Positions 9,408-20,053 of a DNA stretch of 64,000 bases are shown piece by piece. The translations under genes were made by a program, and so were the position numbers. The notes beneath the pieces were generated by a model that saw only the letters and a list, made by a program, of their open reading frames with translations, did not search any database and was not told the DNA's origin. Numbering within the stretch: position 1 is the first letter of the stretch; every line of letters starts with the position of its first letter. Source of the DNA: Micropterix aruncella (Eukaryota; Arthropoda; Insecta; Lepidoptera; Micropterigidae); NCBI GenBank assembly GCA_944548615.1, contig OX155972.1, forward strand, positions 10,785,161 to 10,849,160, in the 5' to 3' direction.

Positions 9408-10800
9408 GTATCTACGGATTTGGTAAAGATGTGAGACTTACCTCAGAAACTAATACACATAGAAAAAAGTAAAAACTTATAAAGGCTACACTATAAAATA
9501 GACCAAAAAATCTAAACCAGATTATACTTTCCATGATCCATCCTTTATTTTGTATGTAACAACCAGTAAGTATGCGATACATGTAATTATATCCTATACA
9601 TACAATTAACCAGTAAGATAAACCTGATAGCTTAATTATTTTAAATTATGGCTTTACTTTAATGAAATGATTAGTGCAGGACAATTAGTTATATTTGCAT
9701 AATATATTATTTAAAACAAAATGTATTCAAAAAGACTCCAATCCGGTAATCCGCAAATCTGCCCGAAATCTCATTTTCAATTTGTCGGGAAATTTTACAG
9801 CTCGCTTTGAACCGTCTCTACTGCGTTTAAAACAAGTGTTAGTAACCTGTTCGCTTAGATAATATTTCTTTCACGATTTCGCTACTTTTTCAAACCAGCC
9901 ACATACGCTCTATATTCAATAACAGGAATTATAGTCTGATCAGAGAATCGTGACTGTAGGGCGAGATATTTTCTAATTTAAAATCGTATTATGGCACAAT
10001 TTTTCGAAACTCTCATTATCCGGATACGATCGTATTTGGAGATCTTGAGTATGTTTATTCTTATATCCTATCAGTTAGAACAAACACGTCAGGGATATAT
10101 GATAATTGCAACATAGTAGGTAGGTATTTTGTTTGTACAAAATTGAGAACCAACTAAGAATTAGAAAAAAAAACATTTATTACTGTATATAAACATTTTA
10201 AATGGAATGAAACTGGGCATTTTTTAAAAATATGTAAAAATCATACAATATTGAGATCCCCAATATCCGATTTCCCTCTAAGGTCAGTGCCTTGGCCCTA
10301 GCAAAAGATAGAGTATCAAAGGTATACAATAAATATTCCCGTTGACTAGTAGCCCAAATTGAAGAAATTTTTTTATGAATTTTTCCGTAGAAATTAAAGA
10401 AAAGTAAACGTTCTTTTAGTAGCATGGACTATTTCTAGAAAGATTAATCGGATTTATAGAACAAATCAATACTAATGAGAGCAATAGTAAAAAACATTTT
10501 CAAAAACAAGCTTTTATTAAAATACTCTAATAAGAAGAAAGAACGGTCTGCATTAATTGATACCGTATGCAAAATGTTGTGTATGTGTTGTTCGTCGTTG
10601 AGGAGTCGTTGAGGCGAGAGGTCATTGGAAGCCAATTCTGGGTGCATTAGCCAAGCCATGGTGAAACTTAGAAACGGCTATCATAATTGAATGCGTACAC
10701 AAAATTTCTTGTCTGTGCTGTTGAGTGTAGAAGAGTTGCTTCGTCGGGAGCCAATCCTGAGAGTAGACTTATTTTAATTAAGAGTCAAAACTATGTTTTA
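9408..10800. other. AT-rich sequence with no recognised gene
   Basis: Open frames here (for example minus 10198-10425 and 10444-10659) are short, lack ATG context or domain similarity, and look like chance. Two loosely similar stretches (AAATTTCTTGTCTGTGCTG, AAAATGTTGTGTATGTGTTG, each followed by GAGTCGTTGAG- or GAAGAGTTGC-like sequence and GAAGCCAATTCTG/GAGCCAATCCTG) at ~10567-10640 and ~10700-10760 suggest an old tandem duplication. Confidence 0.4.
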
Positions 10801-10802
10801 AT

Positions 10803-11560
10803 ATTTCACTAGCTGACCCGTGCCCACTTCGTTGGGCGGTAAAACTTTTTACCTGTGATGAAATTATGAGTGTGGTTCGGTTAGTAGGTACTGAGTGCTA
10901 TGATTTATTTCCTGACTGCCAAAAGAAGGGATATATTTTTACTGCATATATATGTATGTATTTGCATGCCAATTTGACTATAATACCGTTATTTGTGAGT
11001 ATCTTCTTGTGAGTGTATTATTTGTGAGCGTATTATCTCTTTAACTATTTATGCAGTAAAAGGGAAATTATATGCAGTAAAAGGGAAAAGTATTTTGTTT
11101 TAAACACTTGAGACGATAAATTTACTTATTTTGATAAGAATTCATAATTGTTGATAATATGACCAATAAACATGACCTAATGATTAAAATTATTTTTTTA
11201 ATACAAAATACTACTTTTTGTGACTTAAATATAAAAGTTAGACATATGCTGTCGTTGACTTTTTTGTAGGCATTATTAAGCTCTATAAGGTTTCTCTAGA
11301 ACTTAATCATATATCTCTCACTGTTAAAGCAGCGTTAATTAGAAACCTTTTCGTTCGACCGTTTTTTCTCCGACTTACTTTGCAGATCCGACTACCACGA
11401 AAAAGTCTTTCCATTTTTCTGATTAATATATAGCCTATGACACTTACAAATAACGGGCTTTCTATTGGCAGGATAAGAATTTTCAAAATCGGTTCAGTAG
11501 ATCCAGAGATTACTTCCTACAACGTCACAAACTTTACCTCTTTATAATACTAGTATAGAT
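10803..11560 (+). repeat. Dispersed repeat family B, full-length-looking copy
   Basis: It starts TCACTAGCTGACCCGTGCCC and ends CTTTATAATACTAGTATAGA, the two ends expected for this arthropod repeat class. Similar to 5990-6612 and 57231-57861 in reverse orientation and to 60640-61428. Near its 3' end, AAAATCGGTTCAGTAGATCC is the usual translated relic of insect non-LTR tails. No ORF. Confidence 0.7.
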
Positions 11561-11564
11561 TAAG

Positions 11565-12019
11565 TTGATAATGAACTATTCAGCAATTTCAAAACTGTTA
11601 ACGGATCTATTGAAAATACACGCAAGGTTGAAATTTGGCACTGAGGTGACGTTTGCCTCCGAAAATTTAAAGAAGAAGTTATCCGAGGAATCTGTGCTTA
11701 AAATATACTATCCACGGTTAGAAACAGAGATACACATGGATGCGTCGATTTAAATTGCAATTTAAACTATTCAGTTTCATTTATTTAACTATAGTTAGAC
11801 TAGCATAGAAATAGCAAGCTCTGGGTCCACCGTTAAAACATTTTTATTGGAATTAGGAACTAAAGGATATGTAACTGATGACTTTCTTCCAGACTGATGA
11901 AGATTAGAAAAGTTGTTGTCGGAGTCCAAAGTACCTACGAGTCAACATATAGAAGCACCTTGCATATTCATGTATTACATTTTATGCACATGCGTGCATT
12001 CTACATGCGCTTTTATAGG
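11565..12019. other. No supported gene
   Basis: A 62-codon frame at 11565-11753 has a plausible composition. It resembles the end of the RNase H connection region of an LTR pol (KLTDLLKIHARLKF…, …ETEIHMDAS), so it could be a tiny retrotransposon relic. Confidence is low; the rest is AT-rich. Confidence 0.3.
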
Positions 12020-12023
12020 TTAA

Positions 12024-12329
12024 CCCCTTGAGTATGATACGACCAAATCTGGTTCTGAAACAATTATCCGTTGAGTATGATACGACCAGATCTGGTTCCG
12101 CGTTTTTTTCACTTCTTTGACGTTCTCATATTTATTCATAATTATGTAATTGTTTTACAAAATGATATTTCAATATTCTATATTCGAAATTTCAATGCAA
12201 TCATTGTGCAGTTGTTCTTTTTATGATTGGTGTAGTAGTTTCGTAGTTATAGTACTTTAAGGTCGATGTCGCCGAAAATCCTGCAAAAGAGACAGATGCA
12301 TCCATGAAAATACCCATTTACTCCAAGGG
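12024..12329. mobile_element. TTAA-flanked short MITE (piggyBac-like)
   Basis: TTAA at 12020-12023 and 12330-12333 bracket inward-facing ends CCCCTTGAGTA and, on the other strand, CCCTTGGAGTA. A ~40-bp unit with GAGTATGATACGACCARATC is tandemly duplicated just inside the left end and contains the 12-bp palindrome ACCAGATCTGGT. No coding content. Confidence 0.5.
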
Positions 12330-12334
12330 TTAAA

Positions 12335-12818
12335 CCAGTAAATAAAATAAAAAGAATTAAAAACACGACTGCCGTTACAAAAAGTGAACTATTGAATTTT
12401 TAATTACTTATTTACGGTTATTTTATGAAGTATTTATGGCCTTTGTATTTATCCATATTATGTAGACAAATGTACATTTCTGGAATGTACTCAATCAGGC
12501 CTTTCAATTATTGACACGTAACACGATAAATTTATAATAATTTAATAACATTTGGATATTCAGACAACTGATACTTAATATTCTGAGAGGTATGGATCCC
12601 TATAACACTCGATATGATAAAAAAATTCTAACAGTACCACACACTTCCAAATCGGTTCAATCGTTTTGGAGTTATGGTGGAATAAAGAAACGGAAAATAT
12701 ACATAAAATAAAACTGAACTGATTACACAACTTTTTTTGGGCTATCGTGTAATAATGGAATTTCGTAGCAAATTAATTTTTAATTGTTGCATTTATTAAA
12801 ATGCAACAATTAAAAATT
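12335..12818 (+). repeat. Dispersed repeat family C, copy 1
   Basis: Shares ACGACTGCYGKTACA, AAGTGAACTATTG, AATCGGTTCAA, GAGTTATGGTGGAATAAAGA and AACGGAAAA…TACAT with 47455-47818 in the same orientation. AAATCGGTTCAATCGTTTTGGAGTTATGG is characteristic of non-LTR-derived tails. It terminates next to a perfect hairpin (12775-12818). Confidence 0.6.
12775..12818. repeat. Perfect 20-bp hairpin with 4-nt loop
   Basis: AATTTTTAATTGTTGCATTT, loop ATTA, then AAATGCAACAATTAAAAATT. No mismatch. Confidence 0.9.
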
Positions 12819-13960
12819 CAAATTCAAAATTCATTAGAATTTCATATATTAATCAATAGTTAACAACTTTATATTGTCAATGTCATTTTTATATTATGAA
12901 TTTTATATTCAATTTTCCATCTCGTAAGAATTAATAATATTAGGTCTTAGTGTATAAATTCCCCTGAATTTCTATATTCTTCATTACTTCGTATTCTTAA
13001 TATTGGTTTATAATATATTTACAATAATTTAAACGTCCGCCTTAGAACAGGCTATTGCTTAGTTAGGCGATATTAAAATAGGATCACTAGCAACAGTTTC
13101 TGGCATAACATGTTATCAGTTTTTTGCTGCTGGATTCTCGGCTATGACATTGTAATTGTATATGTTCATTTACTGTAGATAATTGTAAATAACCAAATAA
13201 ATAAATTAAATAAAAGAATTTAAAAAAAAACCCCGGCTTTTCAATAAAAAAAAACAGTTCTTGTAGGGCTGCCAACATCCGATTAAAATATGTTGTACAC
13301 GTATATGCCCCTTGTATCACGATTGCCTCGTCAGACAGTATCCATTCGTATACTACAAATAACAGGCAGTTCACATCTATAACGCAAAAAACCATATTTA
13401 AAAAAGTAAAACCGAAATCACATGGAAACAGAAAACACTAGGTACACCCCAACGTGAAACAGAGGAATTGCAACTGCCCCAGCGCAAAATCTTTCCTATC
13501 ACCCAACGACTGAGTATTCATCTCTGTCTTGCTTATTAACTGTGTCTCTTTTAACTCTTAACATGTTTAGAAAACCCTAACGTACAACGAAAAATGCCAA
13601 CGAACCAGAAGCAAAATATTACCTGACACACGCAGAAGCAAAATATTACCTGATCAGATAAAAGCTTTCTGGATAGGACAAATGTACTCACTCTATACCA
13701 ATCAGGTATCTTTGCTCTTAATAGTTGATATATCATAGCATTGCATGTAAATAATATAAACAACCGTATTGTTCAAGTAAAACAAAGTAAATAAGATAGT
13801 TTAATAAAAAATATGTAATTATTCAATGAAATATTTTGCAATTTTACCGATTTAACTTTTTTAAGCCACGTTTATCAGCTTAGCTGCTATAGAATAAGAT
13901 ATTACACTTGCAATTATATTCCGTTTAATTTAAGTGTCAAAGTTCGACCACGTTAGCTGC
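12819..13960. other. AT-rich sequence with no recognised gene
   Basis: Short minus-strand frames at 13087-13395 and 13551-13763 have no recognisable motif. 13590-13650 holds a small tandem duplication (GAAGCAAAATATTACCTGA twice). Confidence 0.4.
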
Positions 13961-13964
13961 TTTC

Positions 13965-14575
13965 GTGATCAACTTCATTGGCTTCCTATTCGCGATCGAA
14001 GAAATTTGCATACGTTGTCGCTACTCTACAACATACTCAATAACCCCACTTCACCCTCCTATCTCAATTAGAATTTCCACCCTTTGGGAGGCCACGGTCT
14101 TCCACTTCGATCAAGCCGGGATAACACACTCGCCATTCCGATACATCATTCTTCTGTTTACATGCACTCTTTTACCGTCCATTCTGCTCGTTTATGGAAT
14201 CAGCTCCCTCACTCTATTAGGCATGCACCTTCGCTGCATACTTTCAAAAAGTTGTTGAAGAAACATTTATTTTTACACAGCCACTAACCAAATACCTCAC
14301 TTTGTCCTCTCCTTTATCCTTCCTTGGACAACCTTAGCATAAGTTACTGACATAATATATCTGTATAAGTTTATTTTAAATTTAACTTTACTACTTCTTT
14401 GTGTATTGTACCGTGAAAATTAGGAATTATTTTATCAAATGGTTGACTGTAAGATATCGCTATAGCGATAAGTCCGCCATTTGTGCATAAATTGTCTTTT
14501 TATAAAACCAGCGTAATATTCATTAAGTTATGTTTTTATAGCACAATAAAGTTATTCTATTCTATTCTAAAGTGT
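13965..14575 (+). mobile_element. LINE 3' end relic with (TATTC)n tail
   Basis: It contains the last ~60 codons of a non-LTR ORF2 and ~290 bp of 3' UTR, ending AATAAAGTTATTCTATTCTA. The UTR block GACTGTAAGATATCGCTATA to GTTTTTATAGCAC recurs at 43324-43465. It is 5'-truncated, as usual for LINEs. The tail is directly followed by family A copy 2. Confidence 0.8.
14090..14287 (+). pseudogene. C-terminal end of LINE reverse transcriptase ORF
   Basis: Frame …RSSRDNTLAIP…HSFTVHSARLWNQLPHSIR…FKKLLKKHLF before a stop. The F(S/T)V..ARLWN.LP…F(K)..L..HL pattern is the standard C-terminal tail of CR1/Jockey/L2-type ORF2 proteins. The catalytic part is absent. Confidence 0.75.
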
Positions 14576-14583
14576 TAAGAGCA

Positions 14584-15236
14584 AATGGGCCCTTGCTGAA
14601 TTGGCCACGAAGACCCATTCTGTTTCAGGGTCGGTCACACTCACGGGTCAACACCCATCCGATGGCCTCCACGCATGGGGTGCGAGCCTGGGTAGGACAC
14701 TGGGTCAACCAGTCTCCCCTGGGAACAATCCTCTGGCGCTCCTGGACGGTCTGCGCACCGAGCGGCGCAAGCCAATCGATTGTGCTCTCCGACTAACAAT
14801 CGGGGGAGTCTGGGAACTGTATTGTTTCCTATAGAGCGGGGGCAGTTGTCTACCTTACGGCGACTGCTCTTGAAATGACCATTGGCCATCCGATCCCGGT
14901 TCAGAGTCGGGCAAAGGACGCCTTGGTCCGCGACAGATTCGGTGCACTCCGTTTCACCGCTTCGTAAGGGAGAGGACCGCACAAGCGACCTCGAACTCGG
15001 AACCAATCGAGAGACCGGAGAAATCTGGTCACAATTGGAAGTGAGGGCGCGAGTATCTCGAGCCCGCCGGGTTTATTCCTGGCTCACTCGCGGTAAGGCG
15101 TTGGACTCTCACGGGTTGTGACGTAGCTGGACGTAGAATGTACTGTCCAAAGTCTTCTACGTTCACTGCAGGGCGACAGAACGACTAATCGTTAAAACGT
15201 CCTGTGGTGACGGGCTCGCCCGTTGTAGTTGACACC
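14584..15236 (-). mobile_element. SINE-like family A, copy 2
   Basis: Full-length-looking copy in the same orientation as copy 1, from AATGGGCCCTTGCTGAATTG (3' end) to CCCGTTGTAGTTGACA (5' end). No clear target duplication. Frames of 74-121 codons on both strands are chance openings in GC-rich sequence; equivalents are not conserved between copies. Confidence 0.8.
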
Positions 15237-15239
15237 GCA

Positions 15240-15940
15240 AGATATTCTACAAACCTCGCAAATGGGTACGAAATGACTCATTCTCTTTAGAGTAAATATT
15301 TAGAATTAAAAGCGATCTTAATCTAAGAAGTTGAAAGTATTTTTTAAAACTTCACTTCTTATATGTATATGATCTCATTTCAGGTCTTCGTAAACTGGAA
15401 CAAACAAATCCTTAGCAAGCGAAATTATTTTTTAAATGAAAATGAGAGAACTCCTTGTCATCTCCTGGTTCTAATCGGTCTCTATTTTTATTGTTGTTGC
15501 CAGTGGAAGAGCGTATTGTGGGGGAATTTGCATTATGGCTGAATCTCTTTCCTGCCTCTCTATCTCTCTCCCTCCCTTTATTCCTACCAGTTCTATCTCT
15601 CCTCTGGGTGCGCTTCTATTCAATGTTAGCAAATGGGGCTACATTTCCCGAGGAACCATCGCGACATAAAACTCCACACACCCAGTGGATTTAGGTGCTT
15701 CAGCCGAGTGAATCATCCCTTGGAAGCACCAGGCAAGTCAGCAGAATTTGTAGGCAGTATGAGTACATAAAATTGTAAGTACCTAATCAGCGAACATAAA
15801 TAATATCAGAGAGACAATGTGTGTGTGTGCGAGAGAGAGATAGAGAAAAAGGAAGATGAATATTTTATCAGTATCACTCTTCTGATATTAGCATAAACAT
15901 TAAGAAACACACATTAGGGCTAATATGTGCTTCCTGAGGA
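15240..15940. other. No supported gene; CT-rich tract and (GA)n/(TG)n runs
   Basis: 15540-15610 is CT-rich and 15820-15850 holds GTGTGTGTG followed by GAGAGAGAGA. A 79-codon frame at 15455 is Leu/Ser-rich through the CT tract and has no recognisable domain. Confidence 0.4.
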
Positions 15941-15944
15941 AAAA

Positions 15945-16076
15945 AACGGTTATGACACCCCAAGACTTTCCCGACAAGTATCCAAGGATTGATTTAATCT
16001 GAATATTAATTTCATAAATCTCTATCGTGGAAGAATATATACCCACAGACAGACAGACATAAGTCTGCAAGCGGTC
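15945..16076 (+). repeat. Dispersed repeat family E, left part (split by MITE)
   Basis: Starts AAACGGTTATGACACCCCAA, matching 43619-43690 and 50366-50440. Ends in ACAGACAGACAGACAT…GGTC at the TTAA where the MITE entered, and resumes at 16653. Confidence 0.65.
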
Positions 16077-16080
16077 TTAA

Positions 16081-16652
16081 GGCGACATGAGACCTCAGAA
16101 AAATATCCGAAATGGGCGGACACGGGAAAAATAGGCGGATCGATTTTGTAATGTTTTACCAATAAAAATCCAGCGTTGACGAAGCGTCAAGCGCAGATTC
16201 CACGTCCGCTAGCGCTGGGAACCAAACGCATACTAAACGGTCAATCGCAGCGCTAGCACAGAATAACTATCTTACGCAGTGTTAATGGCAAAGCATATTT
16301 AGCGTAACTCCCAGAGCTCTATCAAGTTTTAATTAATTGTAATTCATTTAGGGCCTAAATAAAAAATGTAGCTAAGTGCTGCCCTACAAAATTAACAAGT
16401 CAATTTAATGAAATTATAATAAAACACACTCACCGCTGACATTGTAAGGAGTAAACGCGCCTGAAAGTTTTCGAAGTCAGTTTGAAGCCTTAATATCCAA
16501 TCCAATGCGCAACTTTTTTGAGTCCAAATTTTAAATTGGTTCCTTATAGAAGGGATTCACATAGATTTTTTTTAAATTAATGCTTATATTTTTCAAAAAA
16601 CTTATAAAACTAAAATTCCTCAGATAGGTTCGTTCCCAGGTGTCATGTCGCC
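16081..16652. mobile_element. TTAA-specific MITE (family D), 572 bp, copy 1
   Basis: Ends GGCGACATGAGACCT (16081-16095) and AGGTGTCATGTCGCC (16638-16652) are inverted with 14 of 15 matching. TTAA is duplicated at 16077-16080 and 16653-16656. The host sequence is a family E repeat whose unoccupied relatives at ~17141 and ~57108 read AATAGTCTTAATCGT with one TTAA, which confirms the insertion. It is non-coding. A second, interrupted copy is at 24345-25522. Confidence 0.85.
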
Positions 16653-17260
16653 TTAATCGTCGGAAATTTTAGCGCGTTCACAATACTATCCATTCTCCTC
16701 GGTTGGTTTGCCGGAAAAGTTAAATCGAATTGTAAACGCTTGTCGCCGTAATAATCGCCGTTAAAAAACGAATTTCGAACGAGCGACACAACGCGTTGAA
16801 AATTTATATTTCGAACGTGCATCGCCGTATATTTAAAAAATCCAATCGCAAGCGTGCGGCGCCGCAATTTAAATATTTGATTCGGTCATATGTTTGTATA
16901 TCGGAGTTTAATTACAAGTGCAGCTTGTATATGAGATATTCCTTATAAAATGCAATGTTATTTCGAGGATTATATATGACTAGTACGCACCCTGGTGGGC
17001 TGATTTCAACAACAACCATTTCATCTTTTGTCATGACCAAATGATGCAGGATATCAAATTTCAGCTAAATCGGATACGGCGATGGGCGCTACCCTGGCAC
17101 ACAAACAAACACACAGACAGACTACAATCTGGAAATAGTCTTAATCGTCTCAGGTTGGCTCAAAAAGGATATTCCCGTCTTCATCACACAAAATAAAAAA
17201 AATCCCGTTCACAATACTTTCTCTTCTGTTCGGTTGACGGGCCAGGAAAGTAATAAAACG
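16653..17260 (+). repeat. Family E, right part and adjacent second E-type segment
   Basis: TTAATCGTCGGAAATTT…CACAATACTATCC continues the E repeat beyond the MITE. From ~17000 a second E-type segment repeats the same order: ACCAAATGATGCAGGATATC, CACACAGACAGAC, AATAGTCTTAATCGTCTCAG, CACAATACTTTCTCTTC. No coding region is supported. Confidence 0.55.
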
Positions 17261-17332
17261 TTGTAATGCACGGAAATACTATTTTTTCAAAAAGAATAAC
17301 ATACAGAAATCGGATTGTGGTTAGTATGTATC

Positions 17333-17556
17333 CTACTACTATTATAAACGTGAAAGTTTGTAAGAATGTATGTATGGATGTTTGCTACTCTTTCACGCAA
17401 AAACTACTGAATGGATTTTGATGAAACTTTACAATAATATAGCTTACACACCAGAATAACACATAGGCTATAATTTATAAAGATATATAGTTTTCTGTCA
17501 TCATTATCACAATTTGCCATCACCACGCGGGTGAAACCGCGGGGCGCAGCTAGTGA
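17333..17556 (+). mobile_element. RTE-associated SINE-like repeat
   Basis: From CTACTATTATAAACGTGAAA through CTCTTTCACGCAAAAACTAC, TGGATTTTGATGAAACTT and ACACATAGGCTATAATTT to the end GCGGGTGAAACCGCGGGGCG CAGCTAGT. This order is a very common insect repeat that shares its 3' end with RTE-clade LINEs. Non-coding. Confidence 0.75.
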
Positions 17557-17682
17557 ATTTCTATCACGCGTAATGGTGTAGTTACCATGTCACGGACATG
17601 TTGTGAGAACATTCCAGTAATGATACTGTCCTAGGTACGTTTGGCGAAAACATCATCATAGTAAATACATTTCATTCACTAT

Positions 17683-17740
17683 AAATAGGATATAAACGAA
17701 TTTACCGCGTGAAATTTGTAGCACCCGCACTGAGAAAACG
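17683..17740. repeat. Left inverted terminus of the composite
   Basis: AAATAGGATATAAACG…TTTGTAGCACCCG, then GCACTGAGAAAACG. The first part matches 24111-24146 inverted; the last 14 bases match CGTTTTCTCAGTGC at 24019-24032. The 75-bp hairpin that separates these two blocks on the right is missing here. Confidence 0.85.
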
Positions 17741-18605
17741 TCTACGCTAAAAACAACCAATTTACTGCTAAAAACAACCAAGTCATACTGTTAATATAGC
17801 ACCTGCAACCTCCGTTGCTAATAATAACCAACTCAATTTGGTTAAATACACTCGGTTAAAATTAACCCACCTAATCTGTTACTTGATGACCTTCAATGGT
17901 CGGTTATGGTAGCCAACCTACTTGGTTTAAAGTAACTCATCTACTTGGTTAAATATTGCAAACTTGCTTGGTTATAAATAATAACCTACTCGGTTAAAAT
18001 TAACCGGCCTGCCCAGTTAAATATGGCCAACCTGCTCGGTTAAATATTGCCAATCTACTTGGTTAAACGTAACTAACCTACTCGGTTGAAATTAGCCGAA
18101 CTGCTTGGCTAAATCTTACAAACGTACTTGGTTATACGTAACTAACCTACTCGGTTGAAATTAGACGAACTGCTTGACTATATCTTACAAACGTACTTTG
18201 TTAATAATAACCGACCTGATCGGCTTAATGTTGCCAACCTACTCGGTTAAATTTAACAAACCTACTCGGTTGAAAGTAACCGACCTACACGGTTAAAAGT
18301 TTCCGACATACTCTGTTAAAAGTAACCTAGCCAACTTGGTTAAAAATAACCGACCTTCTCGGTTAAAAGTAACCTAGCCAACTTGGTTAAAAATAACCGA
18401 CCTTCTCGGTTAAAAGTAACCTAGCCAACTTGGTTAAAAATAACCGACCTTCTCGGTTAAAAATAACCTAGCCAACTTGGTTAAAAATAACCGACCTTCT
18501 CGGTTAAAAGTAATATAGCCAACTAGGTTAAAAGTAACCGGCCTGCTCGGCTAAATTTTACCAACCTACTCGGTTAAACGTAACTAACCTAATCGGTTGA
18601 AAGTA
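17741..18605. repeat. Left minisatellite array (~22-24-bp units)
   Basis: Units centre on (C)GGTTAAAANTAACC, itself an inverted repeat, joined by CTACTC, CTTCTC, AACTT or GCTC spacers. From ~18314 to 18501 there is a higher-order 47-bp unit, GGTTAAAAGTAACCTAGCCA followed by ACTTGGTTAAAAATAACC, repeated four times almost without change. Confidence 0.9.
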
Positions 18606-19799
18606 AGTATCTCACATCTGCTTACGGGATGGCCTTTCAATTTCTACATCATTTAAGAGGTTTATCTACATTACTGTAGAAACACCTCCACAAAGATACA
18701 GGAATCGACAGGGCACCCAGTTAGCAACCGAGTGATAAGCAGCTACTGGAACCAGGTTAATCAGTGACAGCAGTGATGCAGGTGACCTGTTGCAATAAAG
18801 TGTATAGTATATACCTATATATGCTATGAAAGAAAACACAACTTACATAATTCTGTAAGATGAGCGTTTATTGAAATGTAATTTAAATTTACAAATATTG
18901 TTTTCACATATTAACCACGTTTATTAACACAAATTGTAAATATATTTAAATAAATCACAATAAAGTTTAGTGTGAGCCCAATACAAGTATATAAAATAAA
19001 TCATAATAAAATTTAGTGTAATCACAATACAATTATGTATATTTTATTGCCCTTTGAATGTAGACGTGCGTAAACATAAGAGATTCATTGTCATTATTTA
19101 CAATTATTTATTACAATTATAACAATTATTTACATTATTTATTACAAACAAAAAATGTGAGAATTCCAGAAAAAGCTAGTTGAAGTCCTGATTGCGGTTT
19201 CTTTTACCGTTTCATATATACGCTTCTATGTACTTACAAAGAGATGCTTTGCAAGCCACAGAACTGTGGGTTACAAAGCATCTGTTTTGTCAGTTAGGAA
19301 GTGTATTTATATCGACGATCAAATGAAAACTACTATCAGACTGTAGTTGTCTTATGGAGGTTGAGTTTTAAATTTAGCAAACTTATGGGGAAATAAGAAG
19401 CCGCAAGAAAAATTGTGGGAAAAAGTCTTGCAACCGATTTTGGAGTTATGAAAAATTGCATTTATGGTTTTCATGAAAGTCTTTTTTGTAAAATCGCAAG
19501 TGCAAGCGATAAGTATGTTTTATTTACAAAATATCATAGTCATTTGCTGCTTTGGTTGTTTAATTAATTCAACATGAACGTCAAGAAAATGACATTCACC
19601 TTCGCTTTAAGATTTTTAAGAGACATACCTATCTACGCATTGTGTTTTATAGGAAAGTAAATACCATTATTGAAAAGTTGATTTAAATTTTAATTGAAAT
19701 TTAGATTGAAAACCATTAAATGAAATTTTCATAACTACAAAACCCGAGACTCCGATACTCCTTTCTATATTTTTTCTCTATCATCAGTGGTTTCGGATG
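18606..19799. other. Composite interior 3' of the captured gene; no exon recognised
   Basis: AT-rich. On the minus strand an AATAAA occurs near 18868, a candidate poly(A) signal for the gene above it. A ~60-bp tandem duplication lies at 18951-19040 (AAATAAATCAYAATAAARTT). An imperfect 19-bp inverted repeat, GATGCTTTGCAAGCCACAG with GTGGGTTACAAAGCATC, lies at 19243-19282. Confidence 0.5.
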
Positions 19800-20053
19800 C
19801 TTCTACTCATTATTGTGAAATTTCACAATGGGCGGGTTTATTATCATAGAAAATCTCTTACAACCAACCCCACTATGAAGTGTTTATATGTATATGTGCG
19901 TGTAACATGTGTGTCTTGTTATTACTTGTATCAACAGAATTTAAATGCAATTCTTTTAATTTAACACAACGGAAAGTGGTGACCCAGGCGGGAATCGAAC
20001 CCGGAACCTTACAATGTAAGATCAGGCGACCTAACCACTATGCCACCGGGCCG
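19800..20053 (-). mobile_element. tRNA-derived SINE, copy 1, inserted in captured gene
   Basis: The minus-strand head GGCCCGGTGGCATAGTGGTT carries an A-box-like TGGCATAGTGG. GGTTCCGGGTTCGATTCCCG carries a canonical B box. The body ends …TTTCACAATAATGAGTAGAA, shared with the copy at 36415-36694. The head sits where exon 6 of the SAM-domain gene loses similarity to its expected continuation. A true tRNA is excluded by the lack of a proper acceptor stem and by the shared non-tRNA body. Confidence 0.85.

Noticed and set aside
14572..15121. Frames of 74-121 codons on both strands in family A copies
   Set aside because: The corresponding frames are broken in the other copies, so they are chance openings in GC-rich repeat.
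17735..18605. CRISPR-like array
   Set aside because: Units are contiguous and dyad-based without unique spacers, and the sequence is eukaryotic; it is a minisatellite.
19976..20053. Genuine tRNA gene
   Set aside because: A and B boxes are present, but the unit continues into a body shared with two other copies and lacks a proper acceptor stem; it is a SINE head.
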